Below are positions 57,270-64,000 of a DNA stretch of 64,000 nucleotides, one piece after another; within the stretch, counting starts at the first letter, position 1; the number at the start of each line of letters is the position of its first letter. The DNA is from Candidatus Hydrogenedentota bacterium. GTDB taxonomy: Bacteria; Hydrogenedentota; Hydrogenedentia; Hydrogenedentales; JAEUWI01. The stretch is from positions 1-64,000 of the forward strand of contig JAEUWI010000029.1 of assembly GCA_016791475.1 (NCBI GenBank), written 5' to 3'. The translations under genes were made by a program, and so were the position numbers. The notes beneath the pieces are model-generated. The model made no database searches. It was not told the origin of the DNA and was given only the letters and a program-made list of their open reading frames with translations.

Positions 57270-59831
57270 ATGACCAAGTTGTACCCCCTCATCACCCTTT
57301 CCCTCACCCTGCTCGCGGCCATGAGCGTCCCCGCCGCGGAGCCATCCTCCACCTACCTCCGGGACTGGCTGCTGCTTGGTCCCATTGCCACGGAAGGAAA
57401 ACTGCCCGAAGCGGGCGATCTTTTTCATCTCCAGGGCTTTGACCGGAATTACTTCGAGGCCCAGGGCGAGGAAGGGGCCGTGAAGCCTGTCGCCGGGCAG
57501 AAGGTGGTTTTTCCCGGAGGGGAGGCCGTGTGGACGGCCCATAATTCGTCCACGGATGATGTCAATTTGAGCGCCATCTTCGGCAAGATCGACCTGAATC
57601 TCGCCTATGCCTTCACGGAGATTAAGTCCGACGCCGATACGGCGGCGGTACTCTCGCTGGGGAGCAATGATGGTTGCCGGGTGTGGCTGAATGGGGAGGT
57701 CGTTTTTGATCACGCGGGGGCGCGGGGTCTGGTCCTGGATGGCGACCAGGTGCCCGTTCTGCTGAAAAAGGGCAGCAACGCGCTGCTCATCAAGGTTGAA
57801 GATCAGGGGAACGACTGGGGTTTCTCCTGCCGCTTTCTTCCCTTTGCCCAGGACGACTTTTCGAGTCGGATTAACCTTTTCGAGGCGGGTCAGAAGGGGG
57901 AAGAGCCCGCGTCGCTTACCTTCACTGCACCGGCCTCCCTGTTGGGCAATGTGGTTCTCGGCGCGGACCTGGAACTGCGCCGCGCTACGGATCAGACGGT
58001 GCTCTGGACGGGGCCGTGGAACGTGAATGAAGTTATGGAGCTGCCCGTGGACAGTTCCGAGTTCGGCCAGTATGTATTGAACGTAAAGACCAAACTCGCG
58101 GGCAGCCTGGCGGCCTATTACTCCATGGCCTTCACTGCGGGCACGCCCGTAGACCACCCCCTGTTTGCCAATGGCGCGAGTGACTACGTCATTGCGGTGG
58201 ATGCGGCGGCTTCGGAGTCCGAGGTGTGGGCCGCGAAGGAGCTCCAGCACTGGCTGGCCGAGATCAGCGGCGTCACGCTGCCGGTTGTCGCACCCGGCGA
58301 AGTGGGGGAGAAGCCTGCCATTGCCATTGGCTGGAATGACCTCACCGCGAAATTGGCGGAGAAGGACGCGAAGGCGCCCGAAGTCCACGATGAGTCCTTC
58401 ATTTATCACAACAACGGTGCGAACATCGCAATCTACGGTGGCAGTCAGCGCGGCACGATGTATGGCGTGATGGCCTTCCTGGAAAACGAATTGGGCGTTC
58501 GTTTTTACACACCGAAAGTTACCGTGGCTCCCAAGCGGGAAAGCTATGCCTTCCGCCTGCTGCGCTTTGCCGACAAGCCGGGCATCCGCGTGCGGAATGA
58601 CTTCTATTTCGAAGCCTTCGACCCGATCTGGGCCGCGCACAACCGGGGCAACGGCGCCATGGGTACGCGCGTGCAGCCGGGCGGGGTGGAGGGCTACTGG
58701 GCGGTCCACACCTTCTATCCGCTCCTGCCACCGGAAGAGTTCTTCGAGGCCCATCCCGAGTGGTACAGTCTTATCGACGGCGAGCGCACCCATGACCGCG
58801 CCCAGCTCTGCCTGACGAATCCGGAAGTGCTGGACATGCTGACCGAGCGCCTGAAACAGCGCATGCGGGAGAATCCCGACAACCTGATCTATTGCGTCTC
58901 GCAGAACGACTGGCACGGTGCGTGTCAGTGCGACAACTGCCAGGCCATTGCGACGCGCGAAGAGAGCGAGGCCGGACCGGTCGTCTGGTTTGTGAATCAA
59001 GTGGCCGAACGCATCGAGAAGGAGCTTCCGGACAAGTACGTGGGCACGCTGGCCTACCAGTACACGCGCAAGCCCCCGAAGACCATCAAACCCCGGGACA
59101 ATGTGGTCATCCGCTTCTGCAGCATCGAGTGTTGCTTCGCCCATGATTTCCTCACCTGTCCGCAGAATGTGTCCTTTGTGGAGGACATGAAAGGCTGGGC
59201 GGCGAAGGCGAAAAACATCTATATCTGGGACTACGTGGTCAGCTTCAGCAACTACGTCATGCCTTTCCCGAACTTTGCCGTGCTGCAGCCAAACATCCAG
59301 ACCCTGCGCGACCACAACGCCATTGGCATCATGGAGCAGGCGGCCTACCAGAGCCGTGGCGGCGACTTCTCCGAGCTGAAGGCCTACCTGATTTCCAAGC
59401 TCCTCTGGAATCCGGATGTCGAGGTAGAACCCATCATCGACGACTTCATGTACGGCTTCTACGGCCGTTCAGGGCAGTACATCCGGGAGTATTTCGACCT
59501 CGCCCAGAATCTGGTCACGCCAGATACGCACTTCATGATCTGGATCCAGCCGAATGATCCCCTGTATAACGAGGAGTTCATCAAGGAGGCAGGAGCGATT
59601 TTCGATCAGGCCGAGCGCGTCGCGGACAACCCCGAGATCCTGGCGCGTGTAGAAATGGCGCGCCTGCCCCTGCTCTACTTGAAGTGCCGGCGGACGCCGA
59701 AAGACGCCATCCGCGATGGCTCGTATGACCGGCTGCTCAAAATCATCGAGCGGGAAAACGTTACCCACTTCGCGGAAGCGGGCCAGCCCCATCTCGAGGC
59801 CTTCCTCGCCGAGATGGAGGCCCAGCGATAG
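57270..59831 (+). CDS. Secreted DUF4838 protein (putative glycoside hydrolase)
   Basis: An 853-residue exported protein with AAGGAG before ATG 57270 and a signal peptide at 1-23. Residues ~25-290 are beta-rich accessory domains. Residues ~300-400 resemble the N-terminal domain of GH67/GH20-type enzymes (SEVWAAKELQHWLAEISGVT, IAIYGGSQRGTMYGVMAFLE). The DUF4838 barrel follows: FFEAHPEWYSLIDGERTHDR, LCLTNPEVLDMLTERLKQRM, CVSQNDWHGACQCDNCQAI and IRFCSIECCFAHDF, then a helical end. DUF4838 proteins are abundant in planctomycete-like bacteria and probably act on polysaccharides; the substrate is unknown. A long hairpin separates it from the convergent malic enzyme gene. Confidence 0.85.
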   Translation: MTKLYPLITLSLTLLAAMSVPAAEPSSTYLRDWLLLGPIATEGKLPEAGDLFHLQGFDRNYFEAQGEEGAVKPVAGQKVVFPGGEAVWTAHNSSTDDVNLSAIFGKIDLNLAYAFTEIKSDADTAAVLSLGSNDGCRVWLNGEVVFDHAGARGLVLDGDQVPVLLKKGSNALLIKVEDQGNDWGFSCRFLPFAQDDFSSRINLFEAGQKGEEPASLTFTAPASLLGNVVLGADLELRRATDQTVLWTGPWNVNEVMELPVDSSEFGQYVLNVKTKLAGSLAAYYSMAFTAGTPVDHPLFANGASDYVIAVDAAASESEVWAAKELQHWLAEISGVTLPVVAPGEVGEKPAIAIGWNDLTAKLAEKDAKAPEVHDESFIYHNNGANIAIYGGSQRGTMYGVMAFLENELGVRFYTPKVTVAPKRESYAFRLLRFADKPGIRVRNDFYFEAFDPIWAAHNRGNGAMGTRVQPGGVEGYWAVHTFYPLLPPEEFFEAHPEWYSLIDGERTHDRAQLCLTNPEVLDMLTERLKQRMRENPDNLIYCVSQNDWHGACQCDNCQAIATREESEAGPVVWFVNQVAERIEKELPDKYVGTLAYQYTRKPPKTIKPRDNVVIRFCSIECCFAHDFLTCPQNVSFVEDMKGWAAKAKNIYIWDYVVSFSNYVMPFPNFAVLQPNIQTLRDHNAIGIMEQAAYQSRGGDFSELKAYLISKLLWNPDVEVEPIIDDFMYGFYGRSGQYIREYFDLAQNLVTPDTHFMIWIQPNDPLYNEEFIKEAGAIFDQAERVADNPEILARVEMARLPLLYLKCRRTPKDAIRDGSYDRLLKIIERENVTHFAEAGQPHLEAFLAEMEAQR

Positions 59832-59850
59832 CCTGTTGACCAGCAAGAGA

Positions 59851-59892
59851 CATGGGACGGATGCCCGCTATCGAGCGGGGATCCGTCCCATG
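59851..59892. terminator. Long hairpin between convergent genes
   Basis: CATGGGACGGAT (59851-59862) pairs with ATCCGTCCCATG (59881-59892), continued inward by CCCGCT/AGCGGG. It lies between convergent stops and could end both transcripts, although no T run follows. It may equally be a REP-like repeat. Confidence 0.5.
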
Positions 59893-59933
59893 AATTAGTC
59901 TGATGTTGAGCGACGTGAGTCTCAATGCGGGGC

Positions 59934-61130
59934 CTAGTGGGCACCCGACATCTGGGCCTCGTCAATCGCCGCTTTTGCCACGGCCTTGGCGACATAGGCC
60001 GCCACGGTCCGGTCGAGGGGGTCGGGGAGGATGCGCTCCGCGGTCATGTCGCTGGTGGCGGTTGCGAGGGCGCGCGCCGCGGCGATCTTCATCGATTCGG
60101 TGATGCGCGTGGCCTGGGCGTCCAGCGCACCCCGGAAGATGCCCGGAAAGGCGAGGAGATTGTTCACCTGGTTGGGATAATCGCTTCGTCCCGTGCCGAC
60201 GATAGCTGCGCCGCCGCGCCGCGCCTCGTCGGGTTCGATCTCGGGTTGGGGATTGGCCATGGCGAACACCATGCAGTTGGGATTCATCCGTTTCACGTCG
60301 TCGGCGGTGAGGAGATTGCCCTTGCTGACGCCCACGAAAACATCCGCGCCCTCGATGACTTCGTGTACCGAACCGGCGCGACTTTCGCGGTTGGTATAGG
60401 TCAACATTTCGAGCTTGTAGCCGGCGAGGTCGGAGCGCCCGCGGTGAATGGCCCCCTTGGTGTCGCACATAATGACATCGGCCACGGAGCCGCAGACGGT
60501 CTCATCGTGCCCCACGCACCGGAGAATCTTTGCGATGGCGGTCCCTGCGGCGCCCGCGCCGTTGATGACCACCTTCAGGGACTCCAGGGGCTTGTCAAGC
60601 AATTCACAGGCGTTGAAGAGTGCGGCCAGCAGCACGATGGCCGTGCCGTGCTGGTCGTCGTGGAAGACGGGGATACCGATATCCTGGAGGCGGCGTTCCA
60701 CCTCGAAGCAACGCGGTGCCGAGATGTCTTCCAGGTTGATGCCGCCAAAGACCGGGGCAATGATCCGGACGGTGTTTACGATCTGGTCCACGTCCTGCGT
60801 GTCGAGGCAGATGGGGAATGCGTCGATTCGTGCAAAATCTTTGAAGAGGAGCGCCTTGCCCTCCATCACGGGGATGGAGGCGTAGGGGCCGATGTTGCCG
60901 AGGCCCAGCACGGCGGACCCGTCACTGACGACGGCGACCGTGTTGCGCTTCAGGGTAAGGTCCCAGGCCTTGTCCTTGTTCTCGGCGATGACGCTGCACG
61001 GGCGCGCCACGCCGGGGGTGTAGGCCAGGGACAGGTCGTCCTTGTCCACGATGGGCATCTTGCCGACGGTGCCAATCTTCCCCCGAAGATGTTCGTGCAA
61101 GATGAGGCTGCGTTCATAATAGTCAAGCAT
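59934..61130 (-). CDS. NAD(P)-dependent malic enzyme
   Basis: A 398-residue enzyme that oxidatively decarboxylates malate to pyruvate. Diagnostic segments are LSLAYTPGVARPCSVIAENK, NTVAVVSDGSAVLGLGNIGP, VMEGKALLFKDFARIDAFPI, INLEDISAPRCFEVE, FHDDQHGTAIV (metal site) and the Rossmann loop VINGAGAAGTAIAKIL. MANPQPEIEPDEA and ATGRSDYPNQVNN-like GTGRSDYPNQVNNLLAFPGI complete the pattern. The length matches short bacterial enzymes such as YtsJ without the phosphotransacetylase extension. The gene is divergent from a parvulin gene, with 403 bases between. Confidence 0.95.
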   Translation of the reverse strand: MLDYYERSLILHEHLRGKIGTVGKMPIVDKDDLSLAYTPGVARPCSVIAENKDKAWDLTLKRNTVAVVSDGSAVLGLGNIGPYASIPVMEGKALLFKDFARIDAFPICLDTQDVDQIVNTVRIIAPVFGGINLEDISAPRCFEVERRLQDIGIPVFHDDQHGTAIVLLAALFNACELLDKPLESLKVVINGAGAAGTAIAKILRCVGHDETVCGSVADVIMCDTKGAIHRGRSDLAGYKLEMLTYTNRESRAGSVHEVIEGADVFVGVSKGNLLTADDVKRMNPNCMVFAMANPQPEIEPDEARRGGAAIVGTGRSDYPNQVNNLLAFPGIFRGALDAQATRITESMKIAAARALATATSDMTAERILPDPLDRTVAAYVAKAVAKAAIDEAQMSGAH

Positions 61131-61475
61131 GTTGGTTCCCTTTCATTACCACGGGTCTCCACCGCGCGGATAGCGGCCGACGGCGGAGCGCTGTAAGATT
61201 TTCGACGCCCTTCCGAAGACCCGGGAGACGTTTCCCCCAATCGGTTCATCGACGGGCCTGGGGGGACCCGCGGTGAACCTGGCGGGGAAGCGTTGCTCTC
61301 CGCAGGTACTACAGAAGTGGACAATCAATGACGTCGAGATACGCTTTGTGACCGCGATCCCCGTCGTTCCCCCGACAAAGTATCTTGACCACGTCTATTA
61401 CGGTAGCAGGTTTGGTCACTCGGTTGCCACGAATGCCCCCCCGGCACCAATCTGTAATCAAATCGCCGCTTCTGC

Positions 61476-61493
61476 TACACTACCAACGTGTAG
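61476..61493 (+). promoter_or_regulatory. -10 box overlapped by a small palindrome before the parvulin gene
   Basis: TACACT (61476-61481), preceded by GC, lies inside CTACAC-N7-GTGTAG (61475-61493, stem of six). The hairpin is followed by TCTTTTT and could instead be a weak terminator. The rest of the 403-base divergent gap (61131-61533) shows no gene. Confidence 0.35.
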
Positions 61494-61533
61494 TCTTTTT
61501 CGCGCATCTGGCCCCGATAGAGGAATATTCTGA

Positions 61534-62388
61534 GTGTCTTTGAAAGTGAATGGAGAATTGCTGGATGGTGACGCCATCGCGGCCGTCCGAATGGAACTGG
61601 AGGCTCAGGACCGCGCTTTCGCGGCGCTTTCCGAGGGCGAACAGATGGAACGGGCGGAGTCCGCGCTGATCGAGCGCGTGCTCGTGCGCCAGGCGGCCGT
61701 GAAGGAAGGCCCCGCCATTCGGGCGGTGGACGTGAAGCGCGAAGTGAAACATGCCGTGCAGCGTATGGGTGGCCCCGACACCTTTCAGAAGTACCTGGAG
61801 CAGCGTGGACTGACCTTGGAGGCTCTGGAGGCCGACGTAGAACTTCGGCAAAAAATTGATGGCCTGCTCGATCAGATTTGCGCCGCCGTGCAGCGGCCTT
61901 CCGACGAAGCTTGCCTGGCGTACTACCGGGCCCATCCGGAGCAGTTTCGCACCGAGGAGCATATTCGCGCGAGCCACATAATCTGCCATACCACGGGCAA
62001 CATACTGGACGAGCACGCCGCCCGAGAGACGCTCAACGATGTGCGCAGACAGATCGACGAGGGCAAGCCCTTTTCCTCCTTTACCGGCGGCTGCAACGAT
62101 TGTGGCGACGACCACGGCGATATGGGCTATTTCGGCCGCGGTACGATGGTGCCGGAGTTTGAGGAAGTGGTCTTCGCTCTGCGCCCCGGCGAAGTGAGCG
62201 AGGTGTTCAAGACCCGTTTCGGGCTCCACATCGTTAAGGTGCTGGACTACATTCCCGCGAAGCCCCGCGAATTCGACGAAGTGAAGGAAGAGGTCCGCCA
62301 GCATCTCTTCGATCAGGCGGAGAATGCCTGCATCGACGCGTATACCGCCGACCTGAAGGCCAGAGCGTCCATCGTGCGTGAATCGTGA
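61534..62388 (+). CDS. Parvulin-type peptidyl-prolyl isomerase
   Basis: A 284-residue folding helper. The N-terminal half (~1-125) is a SurA/PpiC-like helical chaperone part (ALIERVLVRQAAVKEG). The parvulin domain (~145-245) has EHIRASHIICHTT, DMGYFGRGTMVPEFEEVVFA and GEVSEVFKTRFGLHIVKVLD, with the conserved FG-H-V. A cysteine/Asp cluster (GGCNDCGDDHGD) interrupts the domain and might bind metal. There is no signal peptide, so it should act in the cytosol. The start is GTG 61534 with GAGGA upstream. It is 95 bases before the second GH78-like gene. Confidence 0.9.
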   Translation: MSLKVNGELLDGDAIAAVRMELEAQDRAFAALSEGEQMERAESALIERVLVRQAAVKEGPAIRAVDVKREVKHAVQRMGGPDTFQKYLEQRGLTLEALEADVELRQKIDGLLDQICAAVQRPSDEACLAYYRAHPEQFRTEEHIRASHIICHTTGNILDEHAARETLNDVRRQIDEGKPFSSFTGGCNDCGDDHGDMGYFGRGTMVPEFEEVVFALRPGEVSEVFKTRFGLHIVKVLDYIPAKPREFDEVKEEVRQHLFDQAENACIDAYTADLKARASIVRES

Positions 62389-62483
62389 CCGCGCGGCGCC
62401 GCGTTTGCCCGGCGTCGGTACCCGACCGGCGCGATGGCGCGTTCTTCCTAGCAGTACCCCCATTCAAACAGGAGTTGGCCTTG

Positions 62484-64000
62484 ATGTTTCGATACGTTTT
62501 GCTTCCGGTACTGTTCGCTCTTTCGGCGGCGGCCGGAGCGGATGTGTTTGAGGGTGCCCAGTGGCTTCGCGATCCGAGGATGGAGGGGGAGCCCGTGGTG
62601 AACTTTCTGCAGCGGGAGAAGGCGGAGCCCCCGGAGGCTTCCGGTCCGCGAAATATCCACACGCTTCTGCGCAAGGGCATTCAGCTCAAGGAGAAGCCCG
62701 CCGGCGCGCAACTCTTCATCTCGGGCGATGACTACTACAAGTTCTCGATCAACGGCTACCCCGTGGTACAGGGCCCCGAGGGCGGTTACCATTTTTCCTA
62801 TCCCTATTACTGGCTCGACGTAACGGATTTTCTGGATGCGGGAGACAATTGCCTCGCGAGCCATGTCTTTTATCAGGGGCTGCGCAACCGGGTGTGGTGC
62901 AGCGGGGACAATCGGAGTGGCTTCATCGCCCGGCTCGACGTGAGCTACGCGGACGGGACGAAGGAAAGTTTCGTAACCGACAAGACCTGGCGCGCCCATG
63001 AGCTTGCGGCCTTTCCCGGCGAAGTTGCGACGGGCTACGCCACGCAGTTCCTGGAAAACATCGATATGCGCGCCTTCCCCGCCGGATGGGACAAGTCAGG
63101 TTTCGACGACAGCGCGTGGGTGGAGCCGCTGGTGGAGCGTCAGGATCATGTGTTCATTCTGCAGGCCACGCAGCCGCTCCAGCGCTACCGACTGGATCCG
63201 GCCGTGGTCAAGGAGCTGGGCGGTGGCGGTTACTTCTACGATTTCGGCGCGGAAGTCGTGGGACATACCGTAATCCAGATCCAGGGCGAAGCCGGGCATC
63301 CCCTGATTGTGCGCCACGGCGAACAGCTCGATGAGTACGCCCGCGTGCGTTTCAAGACCCCCAATCTGGTGTATGAGGAGAAGCCCGTGCTTTCCGGCGG
63401 TGAGGACACCATCGCGTTCTACGACTACCGGGCTTTTCGATACATCGAGATTCTTGATGCCCCGGTCCCCCCGGTCGTGTGGGTGGAGGTGCGCCATCAT
63501 CCTTTCAATGCGCAGGCGGCCCAGTTCACATCAACCGACGCCTCGCTCGAGAATGTCTTCGCGATCTGTAAGAATGCCGTGCAGATGGGCGCGCAGGGCG
63601 GCTTTCTCGATTGTCCGTCGCGGGAGAAGGGTCAGTATCTCGGGGACGCCGTGATAACTTCCCGGTCCCACTTGTGGCTCACGGGCGATGGCAGCCTGAC
63701 GCGCAAAGCGCTCTACGACTTTTACCTTTCCTGCCAGGTGCATCCGGGAATGATGGCGGTGGCGCCGGGAAATTTCATGCAGGAGATAGCCGAGTTTCCC
63801 CTTCAGTATCCGCTCATGCTGGAGAACTACTATCTCCACACCGGCGATTCCGCCATGCTTTCCGCCATGGTGGACACGGTGCTTCCCGGCCTTTTCAAGT
63901 ATTACGAAGGGTTTGACAAGGGGGCGGGTCTCATCGAAGGACTCAACAAGCCGGAGAAGTGGCTTGTGGTGGATTGGCCCGGCAATCTGCGCGATGGATA
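62484..64000 (+). CDS. GH78-like alpha-L-rhamnosidase, cut by the window end
   Basis: The frame from ATG 62484 (ACAGGAG nine bases upstream) stays open to the last base, giving 505 residues. It starts with a signal peptide (MFRYVLLPVLFALSAAAGA). Residues ~20-190 form the N-terminal beta domains (LFISGDDYYKFSINGYPV, FDDSAWVEPLVERQ). Residues ~250-345 match the rhamnosidase C-like sandwich (VRHGEQLDEYARVRF, YRAFRYIEIL). The barrel starts near 355 with FLDCPSREKGQYLGDA, the variant of the GH78 motif with Asp, Glu and Asp kept and one residue fewer than in the 19.6 kb homologue. The remaining ~400 residues lie outside. The two GH78 proteins are clearly different subfamilies. Confidence 0.88.
   Translation, partial: MFRYVLLPVLFALSAAAGADVFEGAQWLRDPRMEGEPVVNFLQREKAEPPEASGPRNIHTLLRKGIQLKEKPAGAQLFISGDDYYKFSINGYPVVQGPEGGYHFSYPYYWLDVTDFLDAGDNCLASHVFYQGLRNRVWCSGDNRSGFIARLDVSYADGTKESFVTDKTWRAHELAAFPGEVATGYATQFLENIDMRAFPAGWDKSGFDDSAWVEPLVERQDHVFILQATQPLQRYRLDPAVVKELGGGGYFYDFGAEVVGHTVIQIQGEAGHPLIVRHGEQLDEYARVRFKTPNLVYEEKPVLSGGEDTIAFYDYRAFRYIEILDAPVPPVVWVEVRHHPFNAQAAQFTSTDASLENVFAICKNAVQMGAQGGFLDCPSREKGQYLGDAVITSRSHLWLTGDGSLTRKALYDFYLSCQVHPGMMAVAPGNFMQEIAEFPLQYPLMLENYYLHTGDSAMLSAMVDTVLPGLFKYYEGFDKGAGLIEGLNKPEKWLVVDWPGNLRDG

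Noticed and set aside
57252-59315. Minus-strand frame of 687 codons opposite the DUF4838 gene
   Set aside because: No domain or start signal. The plus strand has a signal peptide and DUF4838 motifs.

Overview
This 64 kb window is a chromosomal stretch of a GC-rich bacterium. Protein families point to the planctomycete / verrucomicrobial / Hydrogenedentota-like world: a DUF1501 protein paired with a DUF1549/DUF1553 'planctomycete cytochrome' protein, an ECF sigma factor fused to a membrane-anchored C-terminal domain, a Ser/Thr kinase with an ELW-repeat sensor domain, an anaerobic sulfatase-maturing enzyme, and many secreted carbohydrate-active proteins. No rRNA or marker protein is present, so the phylum is an inference.

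Layout. (1) 1-6.4 kb: an AT-richer accessory island of four unrecognised genes, three with signal peptides, bounded on the left by the start of an IS256-type transposase that runs off the window and on the right by an ISL3-type transposase remnant and about 1 kb of repeat debris. (2) 6.4-12.7 kb: core genes: a pseudouridine synthase, a four-PDZ HtrA protease, a companion that has lost the catalytic His, a tightly overlapping folate/pterin operon (PTR1-like pteridine reductase, folB, folK, folE), then tRNA-Ala(CGC) with a promoter and terminator. (3) 12.7-22.8 kb: secreted propeller/hydrolase-like protein, membrane protein, receptor-like kinase, NHL propeller, tandem heptamer repeats and a GH78 alpha-L-rhamnosidase.

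(4) 22.8-33.1 kb is the most coherent specialised region, a membrane-lipid locus. btaA-btaB (betaine lipid synthesis) diverge from the ECF sigma/sensor fusion. A six-gene operon follows: FAD oxidoreductase, DUF1365, two cyclopropane-synthase-family methyltransferases, a chalcone-isomerase-like protein and an NTF2-like protein. The operon resembles the loci linked to unusual (cyclopropane or methylated furan) fatty acids in proteobacteria. (5) 33.2-46.9 kb: CIA30 protein, DUF1501 and PSCyt/DUF1553 proteins, two small hydrophobic proteins, a glycosyltransferase, a GH42-like membrane-anchored protein with an anSME, a DUF4126 membrane protein and a tandem SRPBCC protein.

(6) 47-51.4 kb: sugar/polyol catabolism (aldolase-SDR fusion and sorbose-1-phosphate-reductase-like enzyme) divergent from a DeoR regulator. 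(7) 51.5-55.7 kb: 2-oxoacid dehydrogenase E2 (two E3-binding domains) and a fused E1 alpha-beta. (8) 55.8-57.2 kb: decayed toxin-antitoxin material, including a VapB-like antitoxin coupled to a membrane protein rather than to a PIN toxin. (9) 57.3-64 kb: DUF4838 protein, malic enzyme, parvulin and a second GH78-like gene cut by the window edge.

The rhamnosidases, sulfatase maturase and aldolase-SDR fusion together suggest a polysaccharide degrader that may use rhamnose-containing, possibly sulfated, glycans. Several intergenic hairpin families (REP-like, some forming three-armed cloverleaf structures) recur between operons.
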